Positions 24,601-31,686 of a DNA stretch of 48,857 bases are shown piece by piece; positions within the stretch are counted from its first letter, which is position 1, and each line of letters starts with the position of its first letter. The position numbers were made by a program, and so were the translations under genes. This DNA is from Micromonospora sp. H61 (GTDB taxonomy: Bacteria; Actinomycetota; Actinomycetes; Mycobacteriales; Micromonosporaceae). The notes below the pieces were generated by a model. The model saw only the letters and a program-made list of their open reading frames with translations. It did no database searches and was not told where the DNA came from. Location of the stretch: contig NZ_JAGPXY010000048.1 of the NCBI RefSeq assembly GCF_018070325.1, forward strand, positions 1-48,857, read 5' to 3'.

Positions 24601-24714
24601 GCTGACGACCCGGACGCGCTCGCTGACGGTGAGGGCGACGAGGAGACCACCGAGGGCGGTGGCGGCCGTCGCCGGTCGCGCCGCGGTGGAGCCCGTCGGC
24701 GGACCCGCCCCTGA
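21610..24714 (+). CDS. rne: Ribonuclease E/G (long actinobacterial form)
   Basis: Endoribonuclease for mRNA turnover and rRNA processing. The 1034-residue protein has a long N-terminal extension (about 1-480) of Ala/Glu/Pro-rich acidic stretches alternating with Arg-rich clusters (RRRRRGRRGRGRGK), probably disordered and RNA- or protein-binding. The catalytic core follows: S1 domain near 520-600 (GNVYLGKVQNVLPSMEAAFV), the DNase I-like metal site (MTVVDVNTGKYTGSGGN near 776, VVIDFIDM near 820) and the Zn-link (CECCKGRG near 882). The C-terminus is also low complexity. The ATG at 21610 has GGAG seven bases upstream. rne before rplU-rpmA-obgE is the classical actinobacterial order. Confidence 0.96.
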   Translation: MLENEPEGGERTGSQPAGDTADQSTTADGAAVETSTTAVGSASMEPAGAESAPAEAAEPAAPVRRTRATRRRAAPLNQPEQTDAPIEAPSGGAGNVESPQAEVFAPVSGDLDVAPKTPRRRRKATPVETTAEEPLVAASAEAASAEVVPPVKVTRTRRKKATPAAVEEPPATEQPLAVEEPVVEEPDVAEEPAESDLREAEAELNDSPALPSTSAAELAWSSGAQNRSGEVPPGVAVSGVTDEPNEPAEIEPEQPRTRRRRAALSAPTVLFMAPQPDAVPVTRPVEPAATTEEPAVEEAAEPSRRRRRGRREVEPVEPIEAIEAEEEPTEEADEAAEADEDDEDSAAARRRRRRGRRGRGRGKGGADDAEDEESDEAAQADEEETAEAEAEADEDEESEGGDGLTRRRRRRRRRGAGDTEGAADDGVPTVVKIREPRRTVDEVQGVSGSTRLEAKRQRRRDGREQRRTRPPILSESEFLARREAVDRVMAVRQRGDRTQIAVLEDGVLVEHYVTRNSSGTMAGNVYLGKVQNVLPSMEAAFVDVGRGRNAVLYAGEVNWDTSGLEGRARSIEQALRSGDSVLVQVTKDPIGHKGARLTSHIALSGRHLVYVPNGNASGISRKLPDNERKRLRDVLKKLVPDGAGVIVRTAAEGATEDELARDVKRLQAQWEDIQAKAAEGGAPALLYGEPDLVIRVVRDLFNEDFRELVIEGEQSYDIVESYLSHVSPDLVDRVRRHVGTSDVFAEYRIDEQIIKGLDRKVFLPSGGSLVIDRTEAMTVVDVNTGKYTGSGGNLEETVTRNNLEAAEEIVRQLRLRDIGGIVVIDFIDMVLESNRELVLRRLTECLGRDRTKHQVTEITSLGLVQMTRKRIGAGLLEAFSETCECCKGRGVIIHTEPVPEKPRPAGAGEKVKAVASAVAPAPAAEQGATSSRRRARKNAPAAAERTAVEVVDTDTTAEPGTDYQDTMGYDLSRYESDTAAAPAISDAQQGESARLAAADDPDALADGEGDEETTEGGGGRRRSRRGGARRRTRP

Positions 24715-24737
24715 GCGCCTGACCGGCCACGTGTTTG

Positions 24738-24780
24738 ACGAGGTCCCTCTCCCGGCAAAGTGACGGGGGAGGGACCTCGT
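24738..24780 (+). terminator. Terminator after rne
   Basis: A 16-bp stem (24738-24753 with 24765-24780) with one G-T pair and an 11-nt loop lies 23 nt after the rne stop. It separates rne from the lipoprotein gene. Confidence 0.8.
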
Positions 24781-24830
24781 CGTTGTGGCCACCCGGTCCT
24801 CGATCGGCCGTCCCAGGTCAGGAGAAGAAG

Positions 24831-25313
24831 ATGCGCCGTCTGCTCGCGGTCACCGCGCTGCTCACCATGCTCTCCGGCGCGGCCGGCTGCTCCACCGGTG
24901 GGACCGCCGACGGCGCTGGCCCGGCGGCCGCTGGCACCCCTCCCGGCCCGACCGGCATGCCGGCCAGCGGTGGTGTGGCGGGCGGCAACGCCACCCAGGT
25001 CTGCGCCGCCGCGCAGGAGGCCAGCACCACTGCCGTCCGGACGTACGTCGCGGAGCTGGGTCGGATGCTCGCCGCGGTGGGCGCCGGGGACAGCCGTACG
25101 GCCGAGGCTGCCCGGGGACGGGCCGAGGCGGCGCTGGCGGGCTGGCGGACCGTACTGCGGGAGCAGTCGGAGCGGACCGACGATCCGCAGCTCAAGACGT
25201 TGCTCACCGACCTCGGCACCGAGGTTTCCGCGCTCGGTGCCGACGTCGAGGCGATCGACGAGACCGAACTCGACCGGCTCCAGCAGCGCCTCGACCAGCT
25301 CTGCGCGCGCTGA
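24831..25313 (+). CDS. Putative lipoprotein of unknown function
   Basis: The 160-residue protein has a lipoprotein signal peptide (MRRLLAVTALLTMLSGAAGC) whose cysteine at position 20 would be lipidated. A Gly/Pro/Ala-rich linker to about 55 follows, then a helical domain (TAVRTYVAELGRMLAAVGAG ... LDRLQQRLDQLC). The ATG is directly after AGGAGAAGAAG. It sits alone between the rne terminator and the rplU promoter region. I do not recognise the domain. Confidence 0.8.
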   Translation: MRRLLAVTALLTMLSGAAGCSTGGTADGAGPAAAGTPPGPTGMPASGGVAGGNATQVCAAAQEASTTAVRTYVAELGRMLAAVGAGDSRTAEAARGRAEAALAGWRTVLREQSERTDDPQLKTLLTDLGTEVSALGADVEAIDETELDRLQQRLDQLCAR

Positions 25314-25352
25314 CCAGGGCGGGCCGGTTTGGGGTACGGGCCAGCGATGGCG

Positions 25353-25479
25353 TACTCTTGCCTGCGGCCCACCTTTGGTGTGCCGAGTTCCCGTGTGCCC
25401 GCGCCGCCGTGCACTGCTACCCGGCGAGCCGCTGCGGGAACGACCGCCAGCAGCCTCAACGACAGGGAGTCCGCCTCCG
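25353..25479 (+). promoter_or_regulatory. rplU promoter and structured 5' leader
   Basis: TACTCT at 25353-25358 is a plausible -10 element. That would give a transcript with a leader of about 115 nt before rplU. The leader starts with a hairpin around CACCTTTGGTG (about 25366-25384) and further GC-rich pairing. Leaders of this kind before rplU often mediate autogenous control by a ribosomal protein. The control itself is inferred. Confidence 0.45.
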
Positions 25480-25794
25480 ATGTACGCGATCGTCAAGACC
25501 GGCGGCAAGCAGTACAAGGTCGCCGAGGGCGACGTGATCGAGGTCGAGAAGCTCACCGGTGCCCCCGGTGACGCGGTGAAGCTCACCGCGGTGCTCCTCG
25601 TCGACGGTGACGACCTGGTGACCGACGCGGCGAAGCTTGCCGAGGTCGCGGTGTCCGGCGAAATCGCCGCGCACACCAAGGGCCCGAAGATCCGGATCCA
25701 CAAGTTCAAGAACAAGACTGGCTACCACAAGCGCCAGGGTCACCGCCAGCCGTTGACCCAGGTCAAGGTGACCGGCATCTCCAGCGGGAAGTAG
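25480..25794 (+). CDS. rplU: 50S ribosomal protein L21
   Basis: The 104-residue protein begins MYAIVKTGGKQYKVAEGD and has KGPKIRIHKFKNKTGYHKRQ, both diagnostic of L21, which binds 23S rRNA. The ATG follows GGGAGTCCGCCTCCG. It is the first gene of the rplU-rpmA pair, with 11 nt between stop and next start, transcribed from the leader at 25353. Confidence 0.98.
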   Translation: MYAIVKTGGKQYKVAEGDVIEVEKLTGAPGDAVKLTAVLLVDGDDLVTDAAKLAEVAVSGEIAAHTKGPKIRIHKFKNKTGYHKRQGHRQPLTQVKVTGISSGK

Positions 25795-25805
25795 GTCGTC
25801 CTCCA

Positions 25806-26060
25806 ATGGCTCACAAAAAGGGTGCGTCCAGCTCGCGTAACGGTCGTGACTCCGCGGCCCAGCGACTCGGCGTGAAGCGCTTCGGTGGTCAGGTCGTCAG
25901 CGCCGGTGAGATCATCATCCGGCAGCGTGGCACCAAGTTCCACCCCGGTGACCTGGTCGGCCGTGGCGGCGACGACACGCTGTTCGCGCTGTCCGCCGGT
26001 GCGGTCCTGTTCGGCACCAAGCGCGGTCGCAAGACCGTCAGCATCGTTCCGCAGCAGTAG
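25806..26060 (+). CDS. rpmA: 50S ribosomal protein L27
   Basis: The 84-residue protein begins MAHKKGASSSRNGRDSAAQR and contains VGRGGDDTLFAL, as in L27, whose N-terminus reaches the peptidyl transferase centre. There is no N-terminal leader peptide as seen in Firmicutes. It is cotranscribed with rplU and followed by a strong terminator before obgE. Confidence 0.98.
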   Translation: MAHKKGASSSRNGRDSAAQRLGVKRFGGQVVSAGEIIIRQRGTKFHPGDLVGRGGDDTLFALSAGAVLFGTKRGRKTVSIVPQQ

Positions 26061-26066
26061 TTCTCG

Positions 26067-26114
26067 GGCTAAGCGGGCCGCGGACCTCCGGGTCCCGGCC
26101 CGCTTAGCCTTTTT
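26067..26114 (+). terminator. Rho-independent terminator between rpmA and obgE
   Basis: A perfect 13-bp stem (26067-26079 with 26097-26109) is followed by TTTTT at 26110-26114. This is one of only two classical U-tract terminators in the window. It lets rplU-rpmA be expressed above obgE unless read through. Confidence 0.9.
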
Positions 26115-26156
26115 AAGCGAAGTGCGAGGTCGAGCCTCGCTGGAAGGATTGACGCC

Positions 26157-27623
26157 GTGGCAACGTTCGTTGACCGGGTCGTTCTGCATCTGCAGGCCGG
26201 CGATGGCGGGCACGGTTGTGCCTCGATCCACCGCGAGAAGTTCAAGCCCTTCGGTGGGCCGGACGGCGGCAACGGTGGGCACGGGGGCAGCGTGTCCCTG
26301 GTGGTCGACCCGCAGGTGACCACGCTGCTCGACTTCCACTTCCACCCGCACGTCAAGGCCGACAACGGCAAGGGCGGCGCCGGCTCGAACCGGGACGGGG
26401 CCAACGGCCACAACCTGGTGCTGAAGGTGCCCAACGGCACCGTGGTGCAGACCTCCGACGGCACCGTGCTGGCCGACATGGTCGGTGCCGGCACCACGTT
26501 CGAGGTCGCCCGCGGCGGGCGCGGCGGGCGGGGCAACGCCTCGCTGGCCAACGCCAAGCGCAAGGCGCCCGGCTTCGCCGAGCTGGGGGAGCCCGGCGAC
26601 CAACTGGACATCGTGCTGGAGCTGAAGAGCGTCGCCGATGTGGGCCTGGTGGGCTTCCCGTCCGCCGGCAAGTCGTCGCTGATCTCGGTGATCTCCGCCG
26701 CGAAGCCGAAGATCGCCGACTACCCGTTCACGACCCTGGTGCCCAACCTCGGCGTGGTCCGGATGGACAACCACACCTTCACCGTCGCGGACGTGCCGGG
26801 CCTGATCCCCGGCGCGGCCACCGGCAAGGGTCTGGGCCTGGAGTTTCTGCGGCACATCGAGCGCTGCGCCGTGCTGGTGCACGTCATCGACTCGGCGACC
26901 CTGGAGCCCGGCCGTGACCCGGTGGCCGACATCGACGCCATCGAGGCGGAGCTGAGCCAGTACGGCGGCCTCACCGACCGGCCACGGCTGGTCGCCATCA
27001 ACAAGATCGACGTGCCGGACGGCCGCGACCTCGCCGAGATCGTGCGCCCCGACCTGGAGGAACGCGGTTACCAGGTGTTCGAGGTCTCCGCAGCCACCCG
27101 GGAGGGGCTCAAGGAGCTGACCTACGCGATGGCCGATCTGGTCGACGCAGAGCGTAAGGCCGCTCCGCCCGCCGAGCCGACCCGTATCGTCATCCGCCCG
27201 ATCGCTGTGGACGACGACGGATTCACCATCACGGCCGAGGCGGACGGCTCATTCACAGTGCGTGGTGTCCGGCCGGAGCGCTGGGTCAAGCAGACCAACT
27301 TCGACAACGACGAGGCGGTCGGCTACCTGGCTGACCGACTGGCCCGGCTCGGGGTGGAGGACAAGCTGGCCAAGGCCGGCGCGCAGCCCGGCGATCTGGT
27401 CCGGATCGGCGTGCGCGAGTTCGACTGGCAGCCGACCCTCTTCGCCGGTGTGGACTTCGTACCCGGCAACCGGGGCACCGACGTCCGCCTGGAGGAGAAG
27501 TCGAACCGGGCCTCCGCCGCGGACCGGCTCGCCGCCCGGAAGGCTCGCCGGGTCCGCTCGGCCGACGATTTGGGCGCGGACGCGTCCGACGACGACATCG
27601 ACGACGAGGACGACGCCGAGTAG
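26157..27623 (+). CDS. obgE: GTPase Obg/CgtA
   Basis: Essential GTPase of 50S ribosome assembly and stress signalling. The 488-residue protein has the glycine-rich Obg fold at 1-158 (FVDRVVLHLQAGDGGHGC), the G domain with G1 GFPSAGKSS near 166, DVPGLIPGA (G3) and NKID (G4), and the actinobacterial C-terminal OCT domain (FTVRGVRPERWVKQTNFDND). An acidic tail (DDDIDDEDDAE) ends it. The start is a GTG after GGAAGGATTGACGCC. A small hairpin (GCGAGG/CCTCGC) precedes the ribosome binding site. obgE usually leads on to proB or nadD; here a 14-kb block intervenes. Confidence 0.97.
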   Translation: MATFVDRVVLHLQAGDGGHGCASIHREKFKPFGGPDGGNGGHGGSVSLVVDPQVTTLLDFHFHPHVKADNGKGGAGSNRDGANGHNLVLKVPNGTVVQTSDGTVLADMVGAGTTFEVARGGRGGRGNASLANAKRKAPGFAELGEPGDQLDIVLELKSVADVGLVGFPSAGKSSLISVISAAKPKIADYPFTTLVPNLGVVRMDNHTFTVADVPGLIPGAATGKGLGLEFLRHIERCAVLVHVIDSATLEPGRDPVADIDAIEAELSQYGGLTDRPRLVAINKIDVPDGRDLAEIVRPDLEERGYQVFEVSAATREGLKELTYAMADLVDAERKAAPPAEPTRIVIRPIAVDDDGFTITAEADGSFTVRGVRPERWVKQTNFDNDEAVGYLADRLARLGVEDKLAKAGAQPGDLVRIGVREFDWQPTLFAGVDFVPGNRGTDVRLEEKSNRASAADRLAARKARRVRSADDLGADASDDDIDDEDDAE

Positions 27624-27681
27624 TTCGTTGCGCTCCGTGGTGGGGTTGATTTCCGGAAACCTCCCCGAAATCCACGCCTCC

Positions 27682-27687
27682 TAGCGT
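27682..27687 (+). promoter_or_regulatory. -10 element for the GNAT gene (leaderless start)
   Basis: TAGCGT lies 6 nt before the ATG at 27694, with no ribosome binding site between. The GTG at 27691 would be only 3 nt away, so the ATG is preferred. Confidence 0.5.
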
Positions 27688-27693
27688 GGGGTG

Positions 27694-28143
27694 ATGCTGA
27701 TCGAGTCCCGGCCTGCCACCGATCCGGAGATCGCCGCCATGGTCATCGCGCAGCAGCGTGAGCTGCGCGAGGCCGACGGCGGGTTGGACGGGCAGGTCTT
27801 CGTCCCCCATGACGACGTCCGCTACCTGGCGGTGGTGGTGAACGGTCGGGCGGTCGCCTGCGGCGGGCTCCAGGCGCTCGATGCCGAGACCGGCGAGGTC
27901 AAGCGGATGTACGTGCGGCCCGCGTACCGGGGGCGGGGGATCGGTCGTCAGCTGCTCGCCGCGCTGGAGGAGTGCGCGTTCCGGCAGGGGCACTCGGTGG
28001 TCTGCCTGGAGACGGGCAGCTACCTGCCGGCCGCCATCGCCTTGTACACCGCGTGTGGCTACCAGCAGATCCCGGTCTACGGCGAGTACGTGGGCAACTC
28101 GTACAGCGTCTGTTTCGCCAAGCGGTTGCCGGTCGCGGCCTGA
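27694..28143 (+). CDS. GNAT family N-acetyltransferase
   Basis: The 149-residue protein has the acetyl-CoA site motif VKRMYVRPAYRGRGIGRQLLA (R/QxxGxG/A as RGRGIG) and the C-terminal ALYTACGYQQIPVYGEY typical of small-molecule acetyltransferases. The substrate cannot be told. It has its own leaderless-type promoter and converges on the DUF6766 gene. It opens the accessory block after obgE. Confidence 0.9.
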   Translation: MLIESRPATDPEIAAMVIAQQRELREADGGLDGQVFVPHDDVRYLAVVVNGRAVACGGLQALDAETGEVKRMYVRPAYRGRGIGRQLLAALEECAFRQGHSVVCLETGSYLPAAIALYTACGYQQIPVYGEYVGNSYSVCFAKRLPVAA

Positions 28144-28173
28144 CGGCCGCGTCGCCGCTGCCGCGTCGCCGGT

Positions 28174-28833
28174 TCAGGCGCCGGTGCTGGCGTGTTCGAC
28201 GGTCACCGGCTTCGACTCCGGCGAGGCGTGCTGGCGCAGCACGATGCTCAGCAGGATCAGCGCGCCGACCGCCAGAAACTCGCTCTGCCAGTTCTGCATG
28301 GACTGGAACCAGAAGTCGCTGGTGCCGAGGAAGTCCCACACCCCGATCGGTGGTGCCCCGCTCTGGAGCGCCTGCTCCTGGTTGTACGCGGCGGTGCCAC
28401 CGAGCAGGTGACCGACGAACGAACCGGCGAAGATCAGCAGCAGCGCGAGGGAGAGGCTGTTCCGGTAGATCACCAGCGGCAGGCCCCCGACGCGTACCGG
28501 CCAGGGTGACTGCGGGGTCGCCCGGCGCTCGTCGTCCTCCGGTCGGTCGGTCTGGTCCATCGGCTTCGACTCGGCCGAGCCCCGCTGCACCAGGTACGCG
28601 GTGAGCAGCACGTACCCGCCCATCTGGAGGAACTCGGACTCCCAGTTCTCAAAGACCGCCTCGGCGAAGTGCCCAGTGGTCAGGTACGACGGCCAGCTCA
28701 ACGGCGCGGCCCCGAACTCGGTCAGCTCCTCGTTGTGGGTCTGCCAGCCGAAGACGCTCTGCAACACCAGGAAGACCAGGAACGCCCCCAGCATGGCGAC
28801 GGCCAGGGCGTTGTCACGCAGCCAACGAGGCAT
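28174..28833 (-). CDS. DUF6766 family membrane protein
   Basis: The 219-residue protein has about four membrane segments: LAVAMLGAFLVFLVLQSVFG, MGGYVLLTAYLV, SLALLLIFAGSFVGHLLGG, and FLAVGALILLSIVL near the end. The paired motifs NWESEFLQMG and NWQSEFLAVG suggest an internal duplication. These match the DUF6766 family, often found with other small actinobacterial membrane proteins. A strong AAGGAGG lies seven bases before the ATG. Upstream is a sigma-B-like sequence. The role is unknown. Confidence 0.85.
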   Translation of the reverse strand: MPRWLRDNALAVAMLGAFLVFLVLQSVFGWQTHNEELTEFGAAPLSWPSYLTTGHFAEAVFENWESEFLQMGGYVLLTAYLVQRGSAESKPMDQTDRPEDDERRATPQSPWPVRVGGLPLVIYRNSLSLALLLIFAGSFVGHLLGGTAAYNQEQALQSGAPPIGVWDFLGTSDFWFQSMQNWQSEFLAVGALILLSIVLRQHASPESKPVTVEHASTGA

Positions 28834-28858
28834 GATCGCACCTCCTTCGCCGGTCGAC

Positions 28859-28885
28859 TTACCCCTGCGGGCGTGACCTCGAAAC
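28859..28885 (-). promoter_or_regulatory. Candidate sigma-B/F-type promoter for the DUF6766 gene
   Basis: On the minus strand GTTT (28885-28882) is followed after 17 nt by GGGTAA (28864-28859). This resembles the stress sigma consensus of actinobacteria. It is 26 nt from the start codon. Confidence 0.5.
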
Positions 28886-28899
28886 CACAAAGGTCCAGT

Positions 28900-29391
28900 T
28901 CAGTGCCGTTCGGCGGGGCTGTCCAGGCGTCCGCCGGTGCCGGCCTGGTTCGACAGGAGCAGCCCGAGCGCGAGCATCCCGAAGCCGAGAGCGAGGTGCA
29001 GCCAGTTGTCGGCGTCGTTGACCGGCAGGATGTTCGCCCCGCCCTCCGGGTTGACCGCCTCGATCGCCAGGCCGTACAGCCAGAGAGCGAGGTAGATCGC
29101 GCCACCGGCGGCCAGGAAGACGCGGGCACCTGCGACGCTGCGGGCCAAGACCAGGCCGGCCAGCCCGAAGAGCAGGTGCACCACGTTGTGCAGGATCGAC
29201 ACCTGGAACAGCCCGAGCAGGTGGGCGTCCGAGTGGTGCCCGGCGAACCGCAGCTCGCCGTAGTCGGTGGTGATGCCGGGGATGAAGCCGAGGACGCCGA
29301 TCAGCAGGAAGACCCCGGCCACGACCAGCGCGGCCAGCTGGACCCGGGGTCGAGGGCCGGCCGCTCGGCCGCCTCGTGCGTCTCGTGCCAT
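28900..29391 (-). CDS. DUF4383 domain-containing membrane protein
   Basis: The 163-residue protein has four membrane segments: LAALVVAGVFLLIGVLGFIPG, LLGLFQVSILHNVVHLLFGLAGL, VFLAAGGAIYLALWLYGLA and NWLHLALGFGMLALGLLLS. HNVVHLLFG and DNWLHLALG are the repeated His-containing motifs of DUF4383. GGAGGGGG precedes the ATG. It is 66 nt upstream of the DUF6766 gene on the same strand, so the two may be partly cotranscribed. The role is unknown. Confidence 0.88.
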   Translation of the reverse strand: MARDARGGRAAGPRPRVQLAALVVAGVFLLIGVLGFIPGITTDYGELRFAGHHSDAHLLGLFQVSILHNVVHLLFGLAGLVLARSVAGARVFLAAGGAIYLALWLYGLAIEAVNPEGGANILPVNDADNWLHLALGFGMLALGLLLSNQAGTGGRLDSPAERH

Positions 29392-29518
29392 CGCTGCCCC
29401 CTCCGTGGATCTGCCAACCTTCGCGAACCTCACTGTCCGCAGCGGCGACGTGACGCAGCCCGACGATCCTCCATTTTGAAGACCAACCGGTGGGCCGCGC
29501 AGATAAATGCACGAAGAG

Positions 29519-29543
29519 GTATGGAAGCCGAAACGCAGGGTAG
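29519..29543 (+). promoter_or_regulatory. Weak candidate sigma-B/F-type promoter for the 29622 operon
   Basis: GTAT at 29519-29522, 15 nt, then GGGTAG at 29538-29543 fits GNNT-N15-GGGTA. It lies about 80 nt before the ATG. The -35 match is loose. Confidence 0.35.
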
Positions 29544-29621
29544 GTGAATGGTCAGCGGCGGCGGCAACGCGCCGCATCCCCCCAGCACAACCGCTACGAC
29601 TTTCTGAGCGGAAGGGAAATC

Positions 29622-30467
29622 ATGACTTACGATCTTTCACCTACGTCTTCCACGTACGGGCAGCAGTCGACCAACGGCGGTGGCGTCCGCGACCAGGCGC
29701 GCCAGGTCGGGTCGGAGGCCGCGCAGGCTGGTGGCGCGGTCGCCCAGACCGCCAAGGAGCAGGGCACCGAGGTCGGCCGTGAGGCGGCCCGGCAGGCCCG
29801 CAACCTGTACGGCGAGGCCCGCAGCCAACTCGCCAGCCAGACCGGTGAGCAGCAGCGCCGAGCCGCCGGTGGGCTGCGTTCGCTGGCCGACGAGATGCGC
29901 TCGATGGCCGAGCAGGGTGGCCAGGCCGGCCCGGTGACCGAGCTGGCCCGCCAGGCCGCCGACCGGGTGCAGGGCGCCGCCGGTTGGCTTGAGCAGCGCG
30001 AGCCCGGCGACCTGATCACCGAGGTACGTGACTACGCGCGGCGTAACCCGGGCACCTTCCTGGTCGGCGCAGCGGTGCTCGGTGTGCTGGCCGGTCGGCT
30101 GACCCGTGGCATCTCGGCCGCCGGCGACGACTCCGGCAACGGCTCCTCGACCTTCCGGGGCGCCGGGGCGTACGACCCGGAGCAGACCGCAGTGATCCCG
30201 ACGCAGCCGCCGGCGCCCCGCGCGGTGCCGGACGCCGTTCCGCCGGGCGGTTACCTCGACCCGACCCCCGGTACGCACACCCCGCCGACGTCCGGTGGCT
30301 ACACCGACCAGACGCCCGGTACCTACGCCGACCCGGCGCCCGGCGGCTCCGCCGAGCCGGGTCGAGGCGACTACCCGGAGCACTCCGGCACCGGCCAGCC
30401 GCTGCCGCCGGTGACCCAGATCGATCCGCTGCCGGGCGTGCCGTCCAGCGGCAGCCCTCGCCCGTGA
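29622..30467 (+). CDS. Helical, membrane-anchored envelope protein with Pro/Gly-rich tail (unknown function)
   Basis: The 281-residue protein has a long Ala/Gln/Arg-rich amphipathic helical region at about 20-135 (apolipoprotein/LEA-like), then RRNPGTFLVGAAVLGVLAGRL, one membrane segment near 142-160 as in YqjD/ElaB-like proteins, and a disordered Pro/Gly/Thr tail (TPGTHTPPTSGGYTDQTPGT). The ATG follows GGAAGGGAAATC. It starts a three-gene unit with the holin-like and DUF3618 genes, 31 nt from the next. The architecture suggests a stress-related membrane or nucleoid tether, by inference. Confidence 0.8.
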   Translation: MTYDLSPTSSTYGQQSTNGGGVRDQARQVGSEAAQAGGAVAQTAKEQGTEVGREAARQARNLYGEARSQLASQTGEQQRRAAGGLRSLADEMRSMAEQGGQAGPVTELARQAADRVQGAAGWLEQREPGDLITEVRDYARRNPGTFLVGAAVLGVLAGRLTRGISAAGDDSGNGSSTFRGAGAYDPEQTAVIPTQPPAPRAVPDAVPPGGYLDPTPGTHTPPTSGGYTDQTPGTYADPAPGGSAEPGRGDYPEHSGTGQPLPPVTQIDPLPGVPSSGSPRP

Positions 30468-30498
30468 GCCGCCGAGTCATCCGAAGGGAGGCGACGGC

Positions 30499-30966
30499 AT
30501 GAGCATGCCGACGCAGGGGTCCGGGCTGGACTCCGGTTACCACCCTGACGCGGGTGCCCCGCACACCGCGTCGGAGGTGAAGGGCAGCTCGCTGGGTGAC
30601 CTGATGCGTCAGGTCACCGCCGACCTGTCGACGCTGATGCGCCAGGAGGTCGAGCTGGCCAAGGCCGAGATCCGGCAGGAGGGCAAGAAGGCCGGCAAGG
30701 CCGCGGGCCTCTTCGGTGGTGCCGGCTTCGGCGGCTACATGGTGGCCCTCTTCGTGTCCATCGCCATCTGGCAGTTCCTGGACAACGTCATGGACTCCGG
30801 CCTGGCCGCGCTGATCGTGGCCGTGATCTGGGCCGTGGTCGCCGCGGTCCTCTACTCGATGGCCAAGAAGAACGCCCAGCACGTACGCGGGCTCAAACAG
30901 ACCAACGACAGCGTGCAGCGGATCCCCGACGCGCTCAAGCCGCACCCGGAGGGAGTCACCCGATGA
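30499..30966 (+). CDS. Phage holin family protein (Phage_holin_3_6-like)
   Basis: The 155-residue protein has an amphipathic helix (LMRQEVELAKAEIRQEGKKAG) followed by two membrane segments (GGYMVALFVSIAIWQFL, LAALIVAVIWAVVAAVLYSM). These match the actinobacterial holin-like family, which is a chromosomal envelope protein and not evidence of a prophage. GGGAGGCGACGGC precedes the ATG. Its stop overlaps the DUF3618 start (ATGA), so the two are translationally coupled. Confidence 0.9.
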   Translation: MSMPTQGSGLDSGYHPDAGAPHTASEVKGSSLGDLMRQVTADLSTLMRQEVELAKAEIRQEGKKAGKAAGLFGGAGFGGYMVALFVSIAIWQFLDNVMDSGLAALIVAVIWAVVAAVLYSMAKKNAQHVRGLKQTNDSVQRIPDALKPHPEGVTR

Positions 30967-31580
30967 GCACCGATCCCGATCAGATCCGCCGGGAGATCGA
31001 AGCCACCCGTAACAGCCTCAGCTCCGATGTGGATGCGCTGGCGTACAAGGTCAGCCCCAGCCGCATCGTCGACGACCGCAAGCAGCGGGCCCGTTCCGCT
31101 CTGCAGAATGTGAGGGACAAGGTCATGGGAACCGCGTCTGACCTCGGCCACGGCACCGGCCAGGCCGCCCACTCGGTGGGCGACCGCGCCTCGTCGGCGG
31201 CCTCCAGCGTCGGCGACGCCGCGCAGTCGGCGGCGACCACTGTCAGCGACGCCGCGCACAGCGCCCCGCGGGTGATCCGGCAGAAGTCCCAGGGCAACCC
31301 TCTCGCCGCCGGCCTGATCGCGTTCGGGGTCGGCTGGCTGGCCTCGTCGCTGATCCCGGCCTCCCGGCGCGAGCAGCAGGCCGCCACCCAGGTGAAGGCC
31401 AAGGTCAGCGAGCACAGTGGGGCCGTGAAGGAGAAGCTGGGCGAGGTGGCCGGCGAGCTGCGCGAGCCGGCCCAGCAGGCCGCCGAGTCGGTGAAGTCCA
31501 CCGCTCAGGACGCCGTGCACGCGGTCAGGGACGACACGAAGTCCGCCGCCCACCAGGTCAAGGACCACGCCACCCCCTGA
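30963..31580 (+). CDS. DUF3618 domain-containing protein
   Basis: The 205-residue protein starts with DPDQIRREIEATRNSLSSDV, the DUF3618 signature. Ser/Ala-rich heptad-like repeats (SVGDAAQSAATTVSDAA) follow, with one weak membrane segment (LAAGLIAFGVGWLASSLI) near 115-132 and a charged helical tail. It is regularly found after the holin-like gene in actinobacteria. It forms an operon with 29622 and 30499 by ATGA overlap. Confidence 0.9.
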   Translation: MSTDPDQIRREIEATRNSLSSDVDALAYKVSPSRIVDDRKQRARSALQNVRDKVMGTASDLGHGTGQAAHSVGDRASSAASSVGDAAQSAATTVSDAAHSAPRVIRQKSQGNPLAAGLIAFGVGWLASSLIPASRREQQAATQVKAKVSEHSGAVKEKLGEVAGELREPAQQAAESVKSTAQDAVHAVRDDTKSAAHQVKDHATP

Positions 31581-31598
31581 CCCACCCTCAACCCAGCA

Positions 31599-31638
31599 CG
31601 ACAGCTCGCGGTCACCCTCCGGTGCCCGCGAGCTGTCG
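31599..31638 (+). terminator. Terminator after the DUF3618 operon
   Basis: A perfect 13-bp stem (31599-31611 with 31626-31638) has a loop that can itself pair (GGTCACC/GGTGCC). The position between convergent genes suits a bidirectional terminator. Confidence 0.7.
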
Positions 31639-31686
31639 CGTCGAAGCCAGCGCCGATCTTGCGGTTTCGGCTGGTGTTCTGTGGGT

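Noticed and set aside
21649..24792. Minus-strand open frame of about 1047 codons antisense to rne
   Set aside because: It mirrors rne codon by codon and consists of Leu/Gly/Arg/Asp-rich filler without recognisable domains.
30499..30966. Holin-like gene considered as a prophage marker
   Set aside because: No integrase, capsid or lysin genes are present. This holin-like family is a common chromosomal actinobacterial gene next to DUF3618.
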